This document shows positions 1 through 10,802 of a stretch of DNA of 64,000 nucleotides, one piece after another. The stretch is from Labyrinthula sp. Ha (taxonomy: Eukaryota; Sar; Bigyra; Labyrinthulida; Labyrinthulaceae). Within the stretch, counting starts at the first letter, position 1, and each line of letters starts with the position of its first letter. The DNA is taken from contig JAALGZ010000007.1 of NCBI GenBank assembly GCA_015227615.1, forward strand, positions 930,001 to 994,000. The letters run 5' to 3'. The notes below the pieces were generated by a model. It searched no databases. It saw only the letters and a program-made list of their open reading frames with translations, and was not told the DNA's origin. The position numbers and the translations under genes are program-made.

Positions 1-165
1 AGATGTGTGGAGCAAAGTAAAGAGCTTCAATCTTTATACCTTGTAGAAGGGGAAGAAAAAGTGTCAGAACACATTAAATCATTTGAAGCACAAAAACATG
101 TATTGATAGAAGCTACAAAAAAGATAAAAGTGTTAGAGACGAAGATCGAGGACCTCAAGGGTTAA
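1..165 (+). CDS. 3' end of an unidentified coiled-coil protein gene (partial)
   Basis: Frame 1 is open from the first base of the window to a TAA at 163-165, giving the last 54 residues of a protein whose start lies outside the window. The sequence is highly charged (rich in Glu and Lys) with regularly spaced Leu, Ile and Val, as expected for a C-terminal alpha-helical coiled coil ending in ETKIEDLKG. It is convergent with the PRMT gene and the two stop codons are only 13 nt apart, the same tight convergent spacing seen elsewhere in this window, which supports its being a real gene end. No family can be named from this fragment. Confidence 0.55.
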   Translation, partial: RCVEQSKELQSLYLVEGEEKVSEHIKSFEAQKHVLIEATKKIKVLETKIEDLKG

Positions 166-178
166 TTGAGTATTGGAT

Positions 179-1258
179 TTATATCATCCTGTATAGTAGG
201 TTCTCCCTTGTTACCTTTTGACGTTCATTTTCAAAAGTATATGAAATAGTTATATCCAATTCCCGCTTATTTTTTTCATTCTGCTTAAAAGAAATCTTTC
301 CTTTCACAACATCTCCACTATATCCAGTAAGTTCATCAGGAATATAGAACGTTGTTTGTTTCCAGTGAGTGTATTCATCTCTAGGTGATGTGGAAAACCC
401 AATCTTTTTATGACTCTGTGTGAACTCAGCATCCCAGTATATTACAAAAGCGTGAATGTAGTCTGTTTGCTTGAAGGAAATTTCAAACTCAGATGTAAAA
501 TCAGTGTCTTCCTTCTTCATTGATAGCAAATCGAAGCCAATTAACTTATCACTTGTAGTGCTTACTTGTTTTGCAGGAACTGTTTCAACTAAAGGCTCGA
601 GCATGGCTAAGGGCTTGATACAAGAAAAATCGAAGCCATATACGTTATCCCAGTAGTTAATATGTTGTTCCTTATACTCATGATCTTCAATTCCAACAAT
701 AAACATCTCACTATAGTCTGGAAACATGAACGAGTTAACTTGCATAAACGTGTCTCGAGCATATAAGACAGAGTCTAACATACCTTCGTATAGCAAACAA
801 TATCCCATCCATTCAGAGATGATAATATCAACATTTTCTTTAATTATTTTGGTCAGTTCTGGATCCTCTACTTTTGACTGTATCACGGTTATCTTGTCAG
901 AATACCCATTATCTTTGATGATTTGCTTTGCTATTTCAGCAACCTTTGAGTATTCAATTGCATATACATGCTTAGCTCCAGCTTTTGCAGCAAACAATGA
1001 TAATATTCCTGTGCCACATCCAACATCCATGACAACGCGATTTTCAAATACGCTAGGGTTTCGTAGGATAGCATCTCTATAAGTTTCTGTCCTAACACGA
1101 TCTTGAAGCATTTCTTGGTGAATGCCAATATGAGAGTAAGAGTCAAAGTAGTAGTCTTTAGTGGATATCGATGTTTTCTCTAACAAACTTATTCCATTCT
1201 CTTGTTTCATGGATTCTTCTGTTTGTTTTTCATCATTCTTACTCTTATCTTCACTCAT
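179..1258 (-). CDS. PRMT1: Protein arginine N-methyltransferase, PRMT1 type
   Basis: The 359-residue protein is a type I arginine methyltransferase that transfers methyl groups from S-adenosylmethionine to arginines of histones and RNA-binding proteins. Visible motifs, numbered from the ATG at 1256-1258, are the YYFDSYSHIGIHQEML entry helix (about 36-51), SAM-binding motif I VMDVGCGTG (76-84), the double-E loop SEWMGYCLLYE (148-158) holding both catalytic glutamates, and the THW loop (297-299). The length matches PRMT1 (about 350-370). The frame stays open upstream to a TTG, but the ATG before SEDKSK is chosen because the acidic, lysine-rich leader that follows is typical. No intron is seen. 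The gene is divergent from the SANT gene, with 228 nt between the two starts serving as a shared promoter interval. Confidence 0.95.
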   Translation of the reverse strand: MSEDKSKNDEKQTEESMKQENGISLLEKTSISTKDYYFDSYSHIGIHQEMLQDRVRTETYRDAILRNPSVFENRVVMDVGCGTGILSLFAAKAGAKHVYAIEYSKVAEIAKQIIKDNGYSDKITVIQSKVEDPELTKIIKENVDIIISEWMGYCLLYEGMLDSVLYARDTFMQVNSFMFPDYSEMFIVGIEDHEYKEQHINYWDNVYGFDFSCIKPLAMLEPLVETVPAKQVSTTSDKLIGFDLLSMKKEDTDFTSEFEISFKQTDYIHAFVIYWDAEFTQSHKKIGFSTSPRDEYTHWKQTTFYIPDELTGYSGDVVKGKISFKQNEKNKRELDITISYTFENERQKVTRENLLYRMI

Positions 1259-1486
1259 TTTTTCCTTACTTGGGTAAATTAATAGAAACAAAGTCGTACT
1301 ACAGAAAAAACGAGAGAAATAACTACCTTGTTAACTCTTTTGGAACAGGCTTGTTAAATTGATGAGTTATCCTAGTTTATGTTAACAAGAATCAGCTTTT
1401 GTGCCTGTGTTTGCAAAGATATTCGAAAGTTATAAAAGTTATAAACGTGCACAACCAAAACCAATATTTTAGAAATAACCGTTAAA

Positions 1487-2686
1487 ATGTTAACAAGAAG
1501 CCGAAGAAAAAACCTCGACAAGATAGAAGAAATAGAAGCACCGCCACAAGTGTCGCAACTTTCAAGCTTTAGTAGTTCTGATGATACCGTAGTTAACCTT
1601 GGTCTTGAAGACAACCCTGTAGCAAAAGTTGACGAGGAAAGTGAAAGTGAGGATGAGTATGAAAAGCTAAGATTGAAGCGAATTGAAGAGAATCTTAGGG
1701 TTTTGAATAGTCTAGGAGTAAATGCTGCTAAGATGAGCTTTTTGAACTCTGAAGAGAAAACTATCAAGGAAGTAACCCCTAGAAAACGTAAAAAGAAAGT
1801 TTGTAAGCGAGTAGAGAAGCTATCCAGAGCAGTAGATAGGCGTAGATCGCCAAGATTGAAGAAACTTAGACCAGCAACGAAAGGACTTGATTATTACGCC
1901 CATGAATTTCACGAAATTGATGAGGAGCAAGAGAAAATAGACGTAGAAAAGTACGAGTCAATGTTCAATAGCATTGCTGAAGAGCTCGCTGGAGACGCTG
2001 ACAGTGAAACTTCTTCCGATTCCGAATGTTCCGATGAAGACTCAGGCGATGAAAAGGAAACGGAGGAAGAAAAAAGAGAACGGCAGTTGGTAGATCTTGT
2101 GTCTAAGTTTGCACGGACTCTGTCCGACAGGTTCTATACTTGTGAAGAGTATTTTGGGTTAAGAAACCAATTCTTTAAGTCAATCGGAAAAGAACAGTTC
2201 GTAGTCAAACCACACCTGATTCAAGAAAAAGGAGAATTTACGGGCTGGGTTGAGGAATCTACCCGAAAGGCATGCAAAATTGCTGGTGATAAAGCCACTG
2301 CTTGGGAGACGACAGAAGTGTATTTGGCTGATGTTGAACGTAGACAGAAAGAAAGGGATTATGCAAAAGAAAAAGCTAGGAGAATGTTACAAAAGAATCC
2401 TAATAGTTATTTCTATCGTCACACGGCGCCTGGTACTGAACAATGGGGTGGGGATTGGACCAAAGAAGAAAACGATAAGTTTATGGAAGTGGCAAAAAAA
2501 TATGGTGTTGGAACAAAGTGGGGACTATTTGGAACTTTTATACCCCATAGGGTTGGTTATCAATGCAGTAACCACTATAGGGCCCATTTTATTGAAGGCG
2601 GGCTTATATATGATGGTAACTTTCGAATCACAAAATATGGTGAAAATATCTTCACAGGTAGAAAGAAATACTTTAGAGGTGTTTAG
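1487..2686 (+). CDS. SANT/Myb-like DNA-binding nuclear protein
   Basis: The 399-residue protein has a low-complexity N-terminal half: an MLTRSRRK start, acidic and serine runs, and two basic patches (RKRKKK near 103 and DRRRSPRLKK near 117) that look like nuclear localisation signals. An acidic stretch lies near 170-200. The C-terminal third is a single SANT/Myb-like repeat. It starts after NPNSYFYRHTAPG and contains the W-containing segments GGDWTKEENDKF, TKWGLFGTFIPHR and VGYQCSNHYR, where the GYQCSN(H/F)Y recognition-helix pattern is diagnostic. Proteins with one such repeat occur in fungi, plants and protists and are presumed transcription or chromatin factors; the target is unknown. The ATG follows a short A-rich leader, and the gene is divergent from PRMT1. 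Confidence 0.8.
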   Translation: MLTRSRRKNLDKIEEIEAPPQVSQLSSFSSSDDTVVNLGLEDNPVAKVDEESESEDEYEKLRLKRIEENLRVLNSLGVNAAKMSFLNSEEKTIKEVTPRKRKKKVCKRVEKLSRAVDRRRSPRLKKLRPATKGLDYYAHEFHEIDEEQEKIDVEKYESMFNSIAEELAGDADSETSSDSECSDEDSGDEKETEEEKRERQLVDLVSKFARTLSDRFYTCEEYFGLRNQFFKSIGKEQFVVKPHLIQEKGEFTGWVEESTRKACKIAGDKATAWETTEVYLADVERRQKERDYAKEKARRMLQKNPNSYFYRHTAPGTEQWGGDWTKEENDKFMEVAKKYGVGTKWGLFGTFIPHRVGYQCSNHYRAHFIEGGLIYDGNFRITKYGENIFTGRKKYFRGV

Positions 2687-2756
2687 AGTATTTGTCTTTC
2701 ATTTTGACTAAGCATCAACGTGTGTCTGAAAATATCTTTTCTGTTATTGCTTTTCT

Positions 2757-2897
2757 ATGCCTGAAGAAACATTTAATAAGTTTGCGAAGAAGCATACAGC
2801 TTTAGTACAATCTTTTCAAACAAAGGATACGTTTAATCAGTATGCGACGAAGCTGAGAAGCTTTGTCGTTGCTCAGGGAAAGCTCTTCTTTAGCTAA
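2757..2897 (+). CDS. Possible 46-residue small protein with a duplicated helical motif
   Basis: An ATG-started frame of 46 codons encodes two imperfect copies of a roughly 20-residue unit: ETFNKFAKKHTALVQSFQTK followed by DTFNQYATKLRSFVVAQGKL. The duplication is visible in DNA too (catttaataagtttgcgaag and cgtttaatcagtatgcgacg). It follows the SANT gene by 70 nt. It may be a real small gene, a relic exon, or a chance frame over a short tandem duplication. No family is recognised. Confidence 0.25.
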   Translation: MPEETFNKFAKKHTALVQSFQTKDTFNQYATKLRSFVVAQGKLFFS

Positions 2898-2916
2898 GAG
2901 CATTGGCGCTAGGCAC

Positions 2917-4560
2917 TTAGCACATTATCCTACTTCCAGTACAACAAATAACTTGAGGATCAGTAGCATAGCCTACTCCAGCAGCTTGTACTTGTGTGGA
3001 TAATACTACAGCTTTCTTACGAATTTCATCACATGGTGCTTCAGTTTCTATCACCTATAATTAGCTTTATAGGTTAAATTAAAAATAGTTTACAACCTGC
3101 TTAAATGCCCAGAAATTAACTCTTTGAATTGGCAAAAATTTTTTAGTAGATGGGAAAAAAAAGCACATTTAAAACCATGAACCAATTTTGGGGAAGAGAA
3201 CAAAGAACAAACAAAAGTTCGACAGGTGAACTTAAGATTTTATTTCACCTTAGCACACTGCAAGGACATCCTTAACTATCTTTTCCATCAAAACGTAGAT
3301 CCTTCAAGTTGAAGACAGCCTCCAAAAGAGCAGTTACTTTACTTGAAACTGTTCGGTAATGCACTGGACGAACTTTGTCAACACACTCAAGAACCCATTG
3401 TCGTATATTCTACCTATGAAACTCAGCCATGGCGAGGTTATTAACGCCTTTTGACAAAGGGTTTGCTTCTTAAGACGCTTATTTCTTGATGCCGAACTTC
3501 ATCATTCTCCATGTTAGCTCTGTGATACTCAGTCACACACTGCAGTCTGCGAATTTCAAGAATGTTAGCCCATATTTAACTTCCTCTTGCAGCAGTCGCT
3601 CCATTTCAATGTCTGAAGACAAATTATCATTAATGATTATCATTTTACTTGTTTCATGTCCCCTTTCCTCTGTAGCATGAATGACACTCCCAAATCATGC
3701 ATCATGGACCTGTGTTGCTACAGGTTTAACACAAATAATGAACAAAATTCTCCAAGCGTACTAAATCATGATACCTTTAATCTGAATACTTCATCCTCTT
3801 CAGTTTAATTCCTTTTGGTAGGCGTGTTGCGCTGTTGTGAGCAATCTTTGAAGCAAGAACAAAGTAGGTTGTTATTTACTTCATAAGCAAAGGGGACTTC
3901 TTTTCTAAGCCCAGCTAATGTTGTAATTCAGCGAACGCAAGCTTTTCTTTTTACTTTGTTGGCCATAGAGTTTGCTCCAATTCTTTCATGAAAAATTTTC
4001 TTGACCCTGAATCCATTTAATACAAAGCTCTGCACATTGTTGCAGCCTTTAAATCAAGATCAAATATCGCAATCAGTTTCAATCTTGTTGTGATCACTTT
4101 TAGTATTGGTGTAAAGTCCTTCTGTTTCTAAAAGAATTCTAAGAGAAGCTCAGTTTGAAATTATGAGTTAGCACGTTGAAACAAGTTCTTCGTGGATATC
4201 TCATCGTCATTTAGATGTTTGCTTATTTACCAACTTCTTACTCCGCGGATGCTGAAATAAAGAATTCTCTAAGCTATTTCTCTTGCTTTCACAAAAGCGA
4301 ATGTTCATTTATTGGTTAACAATTTTGAAGGTTCATTTTATGTTTTATAAGATAGTTAGGAACATCTTGAAGCGCATTGAACATCAAGTTCTGAACACAT
4401 CAAACTAGCATCACAAAGTTCTCCACGTTTCCAGTACCTATTTAGATGCTGCGTCTATAAACTTAAGTTTCATGGAAATGTTTTTTAAAGGCCTTGATTA
4501 GAACCATTGGTACCTCTTTTGATTGCTACAAGGTTTTCCCCATCCATCTTCCATATTTCA
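2917..4560 (-). pseudogene. Decayed, unidentified coding stretch
   Basis: On the minus strand protein-like text persists across this interval but is interrupted several times. Recognisably coding pieces include CVQNLMFNALQDVPNYLIKH, SFVLNGFRVKKIFHERIGA, TEYHRANMENDEVRHQEIS, RQWVLECVDKVRPVHYRTVS and, at the 3' end, AAGVGYATDPQVICC. The last piece (2917-3054) reads cleanly to a stop and is preceded by a GT-AG interval at 3055-3096 that would join it in frame to WAFKQ. The pieces share one strand and order, so they look like one old gene or transposable-element protein. The family was not recognised. A multi-exon live gene is less likely, because the same frame resumes after isolated interruptions. 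Confidence 0.4.
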
Positions 4561-5439
4561 TCTCTTCAATACCCAAGTATCTACCCAAGTATAGTATAGT
4601 GTGCATAAGAAAACAGCATTTATCTACTTCAAACTAGAGGGTACTTCAGATATGCACATGTATGTATAGACAAGTCAAAAACTGCAATTTAATAGAATAA
4701 TATTATACTAAGGGAACTTTATCACGACTGTGAAGCTACTGCTTTGGTGAGTAAAGAATATGATCACTGGTAAGAAAACAGGAGCAATGGTATTTACCTA
4801 GAAACCTATCAATTAAAGAAATGGTTCTTCAAGGATATTTTTAGGAAAGTGAAGAGCTATGGCATTCTTTTTAGGTTGAAAAAATGTTTGATGAAAAAAC
4901 CTATTAGCTAGTAACATTATACTTAAGCTTAAGAAATATTCTTCTTGGACTGTGAAGGAATTCAACAAACTGGTTAACAAGGTACTACTTTCATTTAAAT
5001 CTTTAATGCAATAAATTAGCTTCGTAATTTAACTTTGAAGGAATTTTAATCCTCTTTGAGGCAACCTGGCGTAGTAAGAACATAAGTAAGTAAACCATGT
5101 ATCACCTATCAAAAATTATAATTGGAGAAACTTGTTGGACACTGTTATTAATACACTCCCCCTCCTGAGTCTAACTGCTCTAAATAGAAACGTTGTTCCT
5201 TTGGTTTTTAGCTACAACTACGCATGTATCTCAACACCAACTAGGTTACTCTCTTGGGAAACAAATATGTTTTTAGTTGTAAATACTGACGCAACTGTAT
5301 ATCTAAAGAGAACATAGATCTCACCATGATGTTATATCCTTCGTACGGTAGTTAGTCATATAAACTTATAGCTTAGACGCTACGAATATCTAATTTCTCA
5401 GATATTTAGAAGCAGTGAGATTCTTATTTGTGTCTAAAA
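4561..5439. other. AT-rich intergenic stretch
   Basis: No reading frame, structured RNA or repeat could be supported here. It forms the upstream flank of the Hrd1 gene. Confidence 0.5.
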
Positions 5440-7170
5440 ATGCCATTCTTCATACAATTGTCAAAAAACTCAAAACAAGAAGAGAGATATAAAATGCAAT
5501 TAACATTTCTTGCATATGGCTTACTTTCCACAACCTCAGCCACCTTGATTATTCTCTACGCATACGCCATTCGATTTCAATTCTACTCAACCGTACTTCA
5601 TCTGACAAGCTCTAAATTTTCAGTGTTAGTCTTATCAAACTTTTTTATATTTCTCGTCTTATCTTTGGGGAGATTCTCAAACTGGATCTTCTTTGGATCA
5701 TTGAGGCAAACCGAGCGTGAACTTTTATGGGAAAATTCAGGGTATGCAATAACTGAAACTTGCCTAGCTTTGACTATATTTAGAGACCAGTTGAATCTCT
5801 ATGTTGGGATACTATTTGTAATGTTACTGTTCGTGAAAATTTTTCATTGGCTTCTAACATCACGAGTTGAATACTTGGAACAAACTGAAGAAGTAAGTAA
5901 GCTTCAACATATTCGAATAATAAGTCTTTTAATAATCCTATTCTTTATTGACAGCTTGTTTAGTTACGTTGCAATATCTGATGTAATTAAAGCTGGTGAA
6001 CCCTCCGTGAATCTGTTGTTTGGTTTTGAGTTTGTGCTACTTACATTAAGTCTTATTTCTACGATTCTAAAATATGGCCTATATTCTGTCTCGCATTTAT
6101 TTACAGAAAATGAAGCTAGCAGGTGGCACAATAAGAGTGTATATGAACTCTACTCGAAGTTGATTCTTTCTATTATTCGTTTGGCAGTGTACTCTTGTTT
6201 CTTTGCAATTGTATTCTCTTATTATGGGTTACCGATTCATTTGCTAAGGCAACTATTCTTATCATACAAGGCGGTTAAGCAGCGACTTTTTCATTTTATT
6301 CAGTTTCGAAGAGTCTCACAGGCACTTCGCTATAGGTTTCCTGATGCAACAGAAGAAGAGCTAAATGCAACAGATAAAGTTTGCATCATATGCAGAGAGA
6401 ACATGGAAATTTCAGGTCAAGAAAGCATTAAGAAACTTAATTGTGGACATTTGTTTCATTTCTATTGTCTAAGAAACTGGTTTGAAAGGCAACTGAAGTG
6501 TCCCACCTGCAGATCTGACATTCTTGAGCAGTTACAAACAATAGAAACCAGGGACAGGAGAGTCAATACCCAAGCCAATAGTCCCCCCATGGAACCTAAT
6601 AATCATCCGGAACAGGCACAACCACCACCACCTCCTCCTCCACGACAGCCACGTCAAAGATTTAATCTCTTTGATCGGCGGGTCAATCACCCCCGTGGTA
6701 TTCCTGTTGTTCGTGCTGTGCCACAGGAAGTTGCTGTGGATGACAGCACAGCTCCTACTCCTCCCGCAGAAACTTCCGCTCAAAGTGTTAATCAGGGAAT
6801 ACCCGATGTGAATGCCTATTTAGAAAATCAAATTGATTTAATATCTGTGCAATTGGAACTCTATTCTACACAGTTAAGGCTGGCTGATGAAGCTAAAGAG
6901 GCCTCCAAAAGACTTTTGGAGCTCTCGAAGAGTAAGACTGAAGAGCCTTCAAAAACTTTTTTTTCTGAGGCAATTAATGAAAACGAGCACGTTGATACTG
7001 ATACCTCCAACTGCGAACGTTCCCAACAAGATAAAGACTCTGTGATAAGCCTGAACGCACAACGCGGCTACAGCTCATCTGATACATCAAACAGTGATGA
7101 TGAAACCGTTATTATACGACCTGCACGTACGAAAAACGCTGAAACCGTACAAGGTTTGCAAATTGACTGA
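5440..7170 (+). CDS. HRD1: ERAD E3 ubiquitin-protein ligase Hrd1/synoviolin
   Basis: This is the membrane-embedded RING E3 that ubiquitinates misfolded proteins at the endoplasmic reticulum and forms the retrotranslocation channel. The N-terminal 290 residues hold several hydrophobic segments, with family-typical text such as QFYSTVLHLT, GYAITETCLALTIFRDQLN, KIFHWLLTSRVEYLEQ and LLFGFEFVLLTLSLI. A RING-H2 domain follows (about 315-357): CIIC, CGHLFH, C, then CPTC, with all eight ligands present. Next come a proline-rich linker (PPPPPPPRQPRQR) and a long acidic, serine-rich cytosolic tail. The first ATG (5440) is used. An ATG at 5494 (MQLTFLAYG) would align better with the human N-terminus and is a real alternative. 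The gene is convergent with the Gpc1-like gene, with 33 nt between stops. Confidence 0.95.
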   Translation: MPFFIQLSKNSKQEERYKMQLTFLAYGLLSTTSATLIILYAYAIRFQFYSTVLHLTSSKFSVLVLSNFFIFLVLSLGRFSNWIFFGSLRQTERELLWENSGYAITETCLALTIFRDQLNLYVGILFVMLLFVKIFHWLLTSRVEYLEQTEEVSKLQHIRIISLLIILFFIDSLFSYVAISDVIKAGEPSVNLLFGFEFVLLTLSLISTILKYGLYSVSHLFTENEASRWHNKSVYELYSKLILSIIRLAVYSCFFAIVFSYYGLPIHLLRQLFLSYKAVKQRLFHFIQFRRVSQALRYRFPDATEEELNATDKVCIICRENMEISGQESIKKLNCGHLFHFYCLRNWFERQLKCPTCRSDILEQLQTIETRDRRVNTQANSPPMEPNNHPEQAQPPPPPPPRQPRQRFNLFDRRVNHPRGIPVVRAVPQEVAVDDSTAPTPPAETSAQSVNQGIPDVNAYLENQIDLISVQLELYSTQLRLADEAKEASKRLLELSKSKTEEPSKTFFSEAINENEHVDTDTSNCERSQQDKDSVISLNAQRGYSSSDTSNSDDETVIIRPARTKNAETVQGLQID

Positions 7171-7203
7171 GGAAGATATCAAAACTAGTCATTATTTTTT
7201 ACT

Positions 7204-8621
7204 CTACAAGTCTTTGGTAATGCCACTTGAATTGGACATCAGACTATCTTGTTGTTTCAAAGTTTCAACAACAGGGTTATAAGCTGGCAGATCTTTCTTG
7301 GGCATTCTCGTTAAGTTTGTTAAATCCACAGTCCTGATATCACCCTCAGCATCAGAATCTGTTGACGAAATATCATCGTCCAAGAGATCTTTGAGCGGAT
7401 CAATTTTTGCCTCTGATACTGATTTAACCTCAGTACTTTCATCAGGATATGATTCAGGAAAAGATTCAACTGCACCATTATAAACCAACTTCAACAAGTT
7501 TGTAGCAAGAAAAGCATTCAAAAGCACTTTGTCCTTTGATAGAACAAAAGCCACAGGTTGCAAAATGACAGGACCTGAGAGCAGCATGAAGAAGAAAGCA
7601 ACAACAGCGAAAAAGTGATGGTATCTCGTTTCTTCACTATTGTTATCTGGACTGAAATCTATCTCCTTTGGAATTATCCTTAAAAAATGAAAAATAAACT
7701 CGCAAGTTCTTCTGTAGCCACTGAAGTTCTTCCTTGACTTATAATAACTGAAGAGATACTTGAAAGTAGTTCCTTCCCTCTGAACTTCTTCCGATGTTTC
7801 ACTATATATTTGCTTGTAGCAAAAGATCTCCGTAAGAACTACATAGAAGGACAACCAAGTGGCTATCAATGCAGTAGGAATCAAAAAATATCCATACAGA
7901 TCAGAGTTCAACTTCTCTGAACTCGATAAAAATGTGGGATCAACTTTCATCCTCTCATCTCTGTACACTGTGAGTGCTACAGCTGGCAAGTAGTGAAGAA
8001 ATAAGTTTGTAAGATGGTACATAGAGTATGTGCTTGAAATTGTAATTGCATTGTACTTGGGTAAAGTATATGCTGTCAACGCAGGAATACCAGATGCAAG
8101 AGAGAAAGCAGCTTTCCACAACCAAGATTCCTGAAATACTGTCAAAGCAAGGATACTTACAAAAGAAACCATGTAACAATAATCCATAATGTAAAATTTT
8201 CTTTGGGTTCTTAGAAAACTGTCTACTCTGAAGACGTACAGAGCTAGAAAACCAAAAACATAAAATTTGGGAAGGGCACCTGGTTTTTGGAAGAACAGGT
8301 ATTGAGCTAGAAAATAAGTGAATACGCAGCAAATGAAACTCAATTGATAAGATAACTGGGAGATTTTTTGTCCTGACACGAAGTCACCCCAAGTTCCACG
8401 CTCATCCCCCGTAAAAACTTTTGCAACTGTCCTTCTGAAAGCACCGACTTGCTTAAGTGGGAGGGGCACCTAGGAATAAAACGATATTTTAGACATACCT
8501 CAATCCTTAAGTATCTGTTACTGCTCACATCTTTCAACAACTGGAAACGTGCGAAAGAACCCCTTCTGCTTGCATTTCTATCCACAATGTTTCTTCGTAT
8601 ATTGGAATAGTTTGTGGACAT
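7204..8621 (-). CDS. GPC1: Glycerophosphocholine acyltransferase 1 (Gpc1/DUF2838 family)
   Basis: The two exons are 8621-8499 and 8469-7204, joined across a 29-nt intron (8470-8498, GTATGT...CCTAG, phase 0). Splicing gives 462 residues starting MSTNYSNIRR and reading RYLRIE|VPLPLKQVG across the junction. The body is multipass: a FYIMDYCYM segment, then STYSMYHLTNLFLHYLPAVA, matching the Asp-Tyr-Cys-Tyr and the threonine/serine-phenylalanine-isoleucine-His-x-x-Pro region of Gpc1 acyltransferases. These enzymes re-acylate glycerophosphocholine to lysophosphatidylcholine in the ER. The C-terminal 100 residues are a polar, acidic tail. Without the splice the second exon has no ATG start, only the GTG, so the intron is needed. 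The family assignment rests on motif recall and is good but not certain. Confidence 0.8.
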
Positions 8622-10802
8622 CGTATTCGAGCTTTTCTTTTTTTCGATTAATCTACCTGTCCTGATTTGCGTAACAGAGCAAAAGCGTCGTCGCAGATCG
8701 TCCCAGCTGTAGATTGCCCAAAATTATATAGAAATTTGATTAGAAGCAGAACCGGTGTAAAAGAGATGAACTCCGTTTCCACATCTAAAATAATCCAAGA
8801 ATACTTCCTTTCAGCACAAGAGCTGTAAATACATAAAGAGACTGCTGTACCTTAAGAGGGTTTAATCTGTGAAACAATAACTTAAATCTGTTAGAATGTA
8901 CTTGATGGTTCTGGTTAATTGTTGCTACTGTAAATTGAACAAAATGTATCCTTAACGTGACTTAACCATTGATTCTTCTTACCTCTCTACATATTCTTGA
9001 ATGAATTACTTAATATATGTCGAATAGAATAATTGGATTCATGCCACATTTCTTCTTTCAGTCGTTGTGTTATAGGTTTCTGTGCTAACGAGATCCTTTA
9101 AATTCTTACTTACCCAGACTTCGTTCAGAACCTAAAAAGCTCCAGATGAAATTTATCAGGGAAGACTAATAAAATATTTTTATTTATTAATTAAGGCTGT
9201 AAATTCGTCAGGCCACAATATTAAATGAAAAAATATATTTCTTCTTTACCAGGTATACATAAGTTCTTCATAATCAAGCGTTGAAAAAATGGTTAATGGT
9301 ATCTGCTACCGAACAGGAACCCTACCATGCATAAGGAAACTTGCATCTTAATTAGAATTCAACATCTCCTCCCGATGTTTATAGAATGTTTTGCGCTGCA
9401 AAGAAGCAGTACAGTTAGATTTTGGCACTTTTTCCTTTTTGTGGAAAAAACAGATAGCAAGAGATGGTTAAGTACTAATACCATAGAACATCTGCAGAAA
9501 AATTTTCCAAGTCCTGTGCCTCTTAATGGATAGTCAGAAAGAAAATTTTTAAGCTTTTAAATCATTATTGTTTTCTATCAAGATAAAGGTTTAATTATGT
9601 AGTACTGGTTGTTACTTGACTGTAATGTGGTCTATTAAGCCCTCTCTGTTGGTTTTAGATTATATTGTAGCTTCATGGGGAAAATAATGAAGCAGACACC
9701 TTTCCACAAACTGGATATCTCCATGGAGCTTGGAAGCAGCAAAAAATTGGGTCAATATGTGTTACAAACGCTCGAAACATTCGCGAGTTCTCGTCCATAT
9801 TTAAAACATATTTAGACACTACTTCCTTAACAGGGCTTATTGAGAACAGCAACATGCTCTATCATAGTTCTTTTTGTTTTCGTCAAGCTGTTTAACTCCT
9901 ATTGCTTGGCTTAATCTAGTTGCTACAAGAAGGATTATGAAATTGTGGTTTCCTAATGTAACCAAAGTGTAAGCATACTCATATGTTTGAATGCTTTATT
10001 GTACAAAGTAAGCGCATCATAACTCACAATGACTATTTCTCGCTCTGTTATCATGGATAAGATTCGAAAAAAGATTAAATCTGCCTTTAAAAGACCTACA
10101 TTTAATACAAGTGCCCGCATTATTACTTAATGAATTTCAAATCCATGACTTTTTATGACGAAGCATCAATAAACTGTACCATAATAAATAATTTAGTCTT
10201 TAGCCAAACAAATTGGAAAAACCGATTGATGAACCGGTAATAGTTAAAATAATCATATATGAAACGCATAATACGAATTATCCAGAGTGTAAGCCTAAAT
10301 GAGGTCTCACAATTCTTATCTCGTATTATCAGAATTGTAGTGGCACTTAGTGACAACATCCAAAATACTATGGCATGGATATTCTTTGCTTAAGTCATTT
10401 ATAATTAGAAAGCAACTGGATTACTGAACTATATTGAGCATGAAATGAGGAACTCATGGTGGAATGCACTAAGAGATGTCGAGGCAATTATGGAAACTAG
10501 GGTAGATTCTTCAGTATACTCAATCAGGAATTGAATGAATAACTGAAGTTCCATATCTGAGCTTTCAGGATCCAAAATACTGTCAAAACTTGCGCTGACG
10601 GAGTTTGGTTTTAAGACTTTTCAATTTTGGTAAGAGGAATTTTTCTCAGTATGAATACCTATTTGCAATTAATGTTCAATCTATAGTATAGCGAAACCAG
10701 GAATATGTATTACGAATTACGTGACAAAAAGAATTGTTCAAATATTTTGGGCAATGTGGAATATTCTCTCCTATATTTCTTGAAATATAAGTGATATTGT
10801 TT
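8622..10802. other. Gene-poor AT-rich interval
   Basis: No confident gene was found. The only frame worth noting is a 60-codon ATG frame on the minus strand at 9673-9855 (NMDENSRMFRAFVTHIDPIF in part), which looks slightly protein-like and could be a relic exon. No tRNA-like B box with a pairing T stem was found. Confidence 0.45.

Noticed and set aside
471-1146. Open frames of 61-118 codons on both strands over the PRMT1 gene
   Set aside because: They are shadows of the PRMT1 coding sequence; they lack any protein-family motif.
6532-6783. 83-codon minus-strand frame over the Hrd1 proline-rich region
   Set aside because: It is the antisense of a CCA/CCT-rich coding stretch and simply reads as Trp/Arg repeats.
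9327-9533. 68-codon plus-strand frame in the desert before the choline dehydrogenase gene
   Set aside because: Composition looks random, with no domain, no conserved text and no nearby splice signals of the GTA...TAG type.
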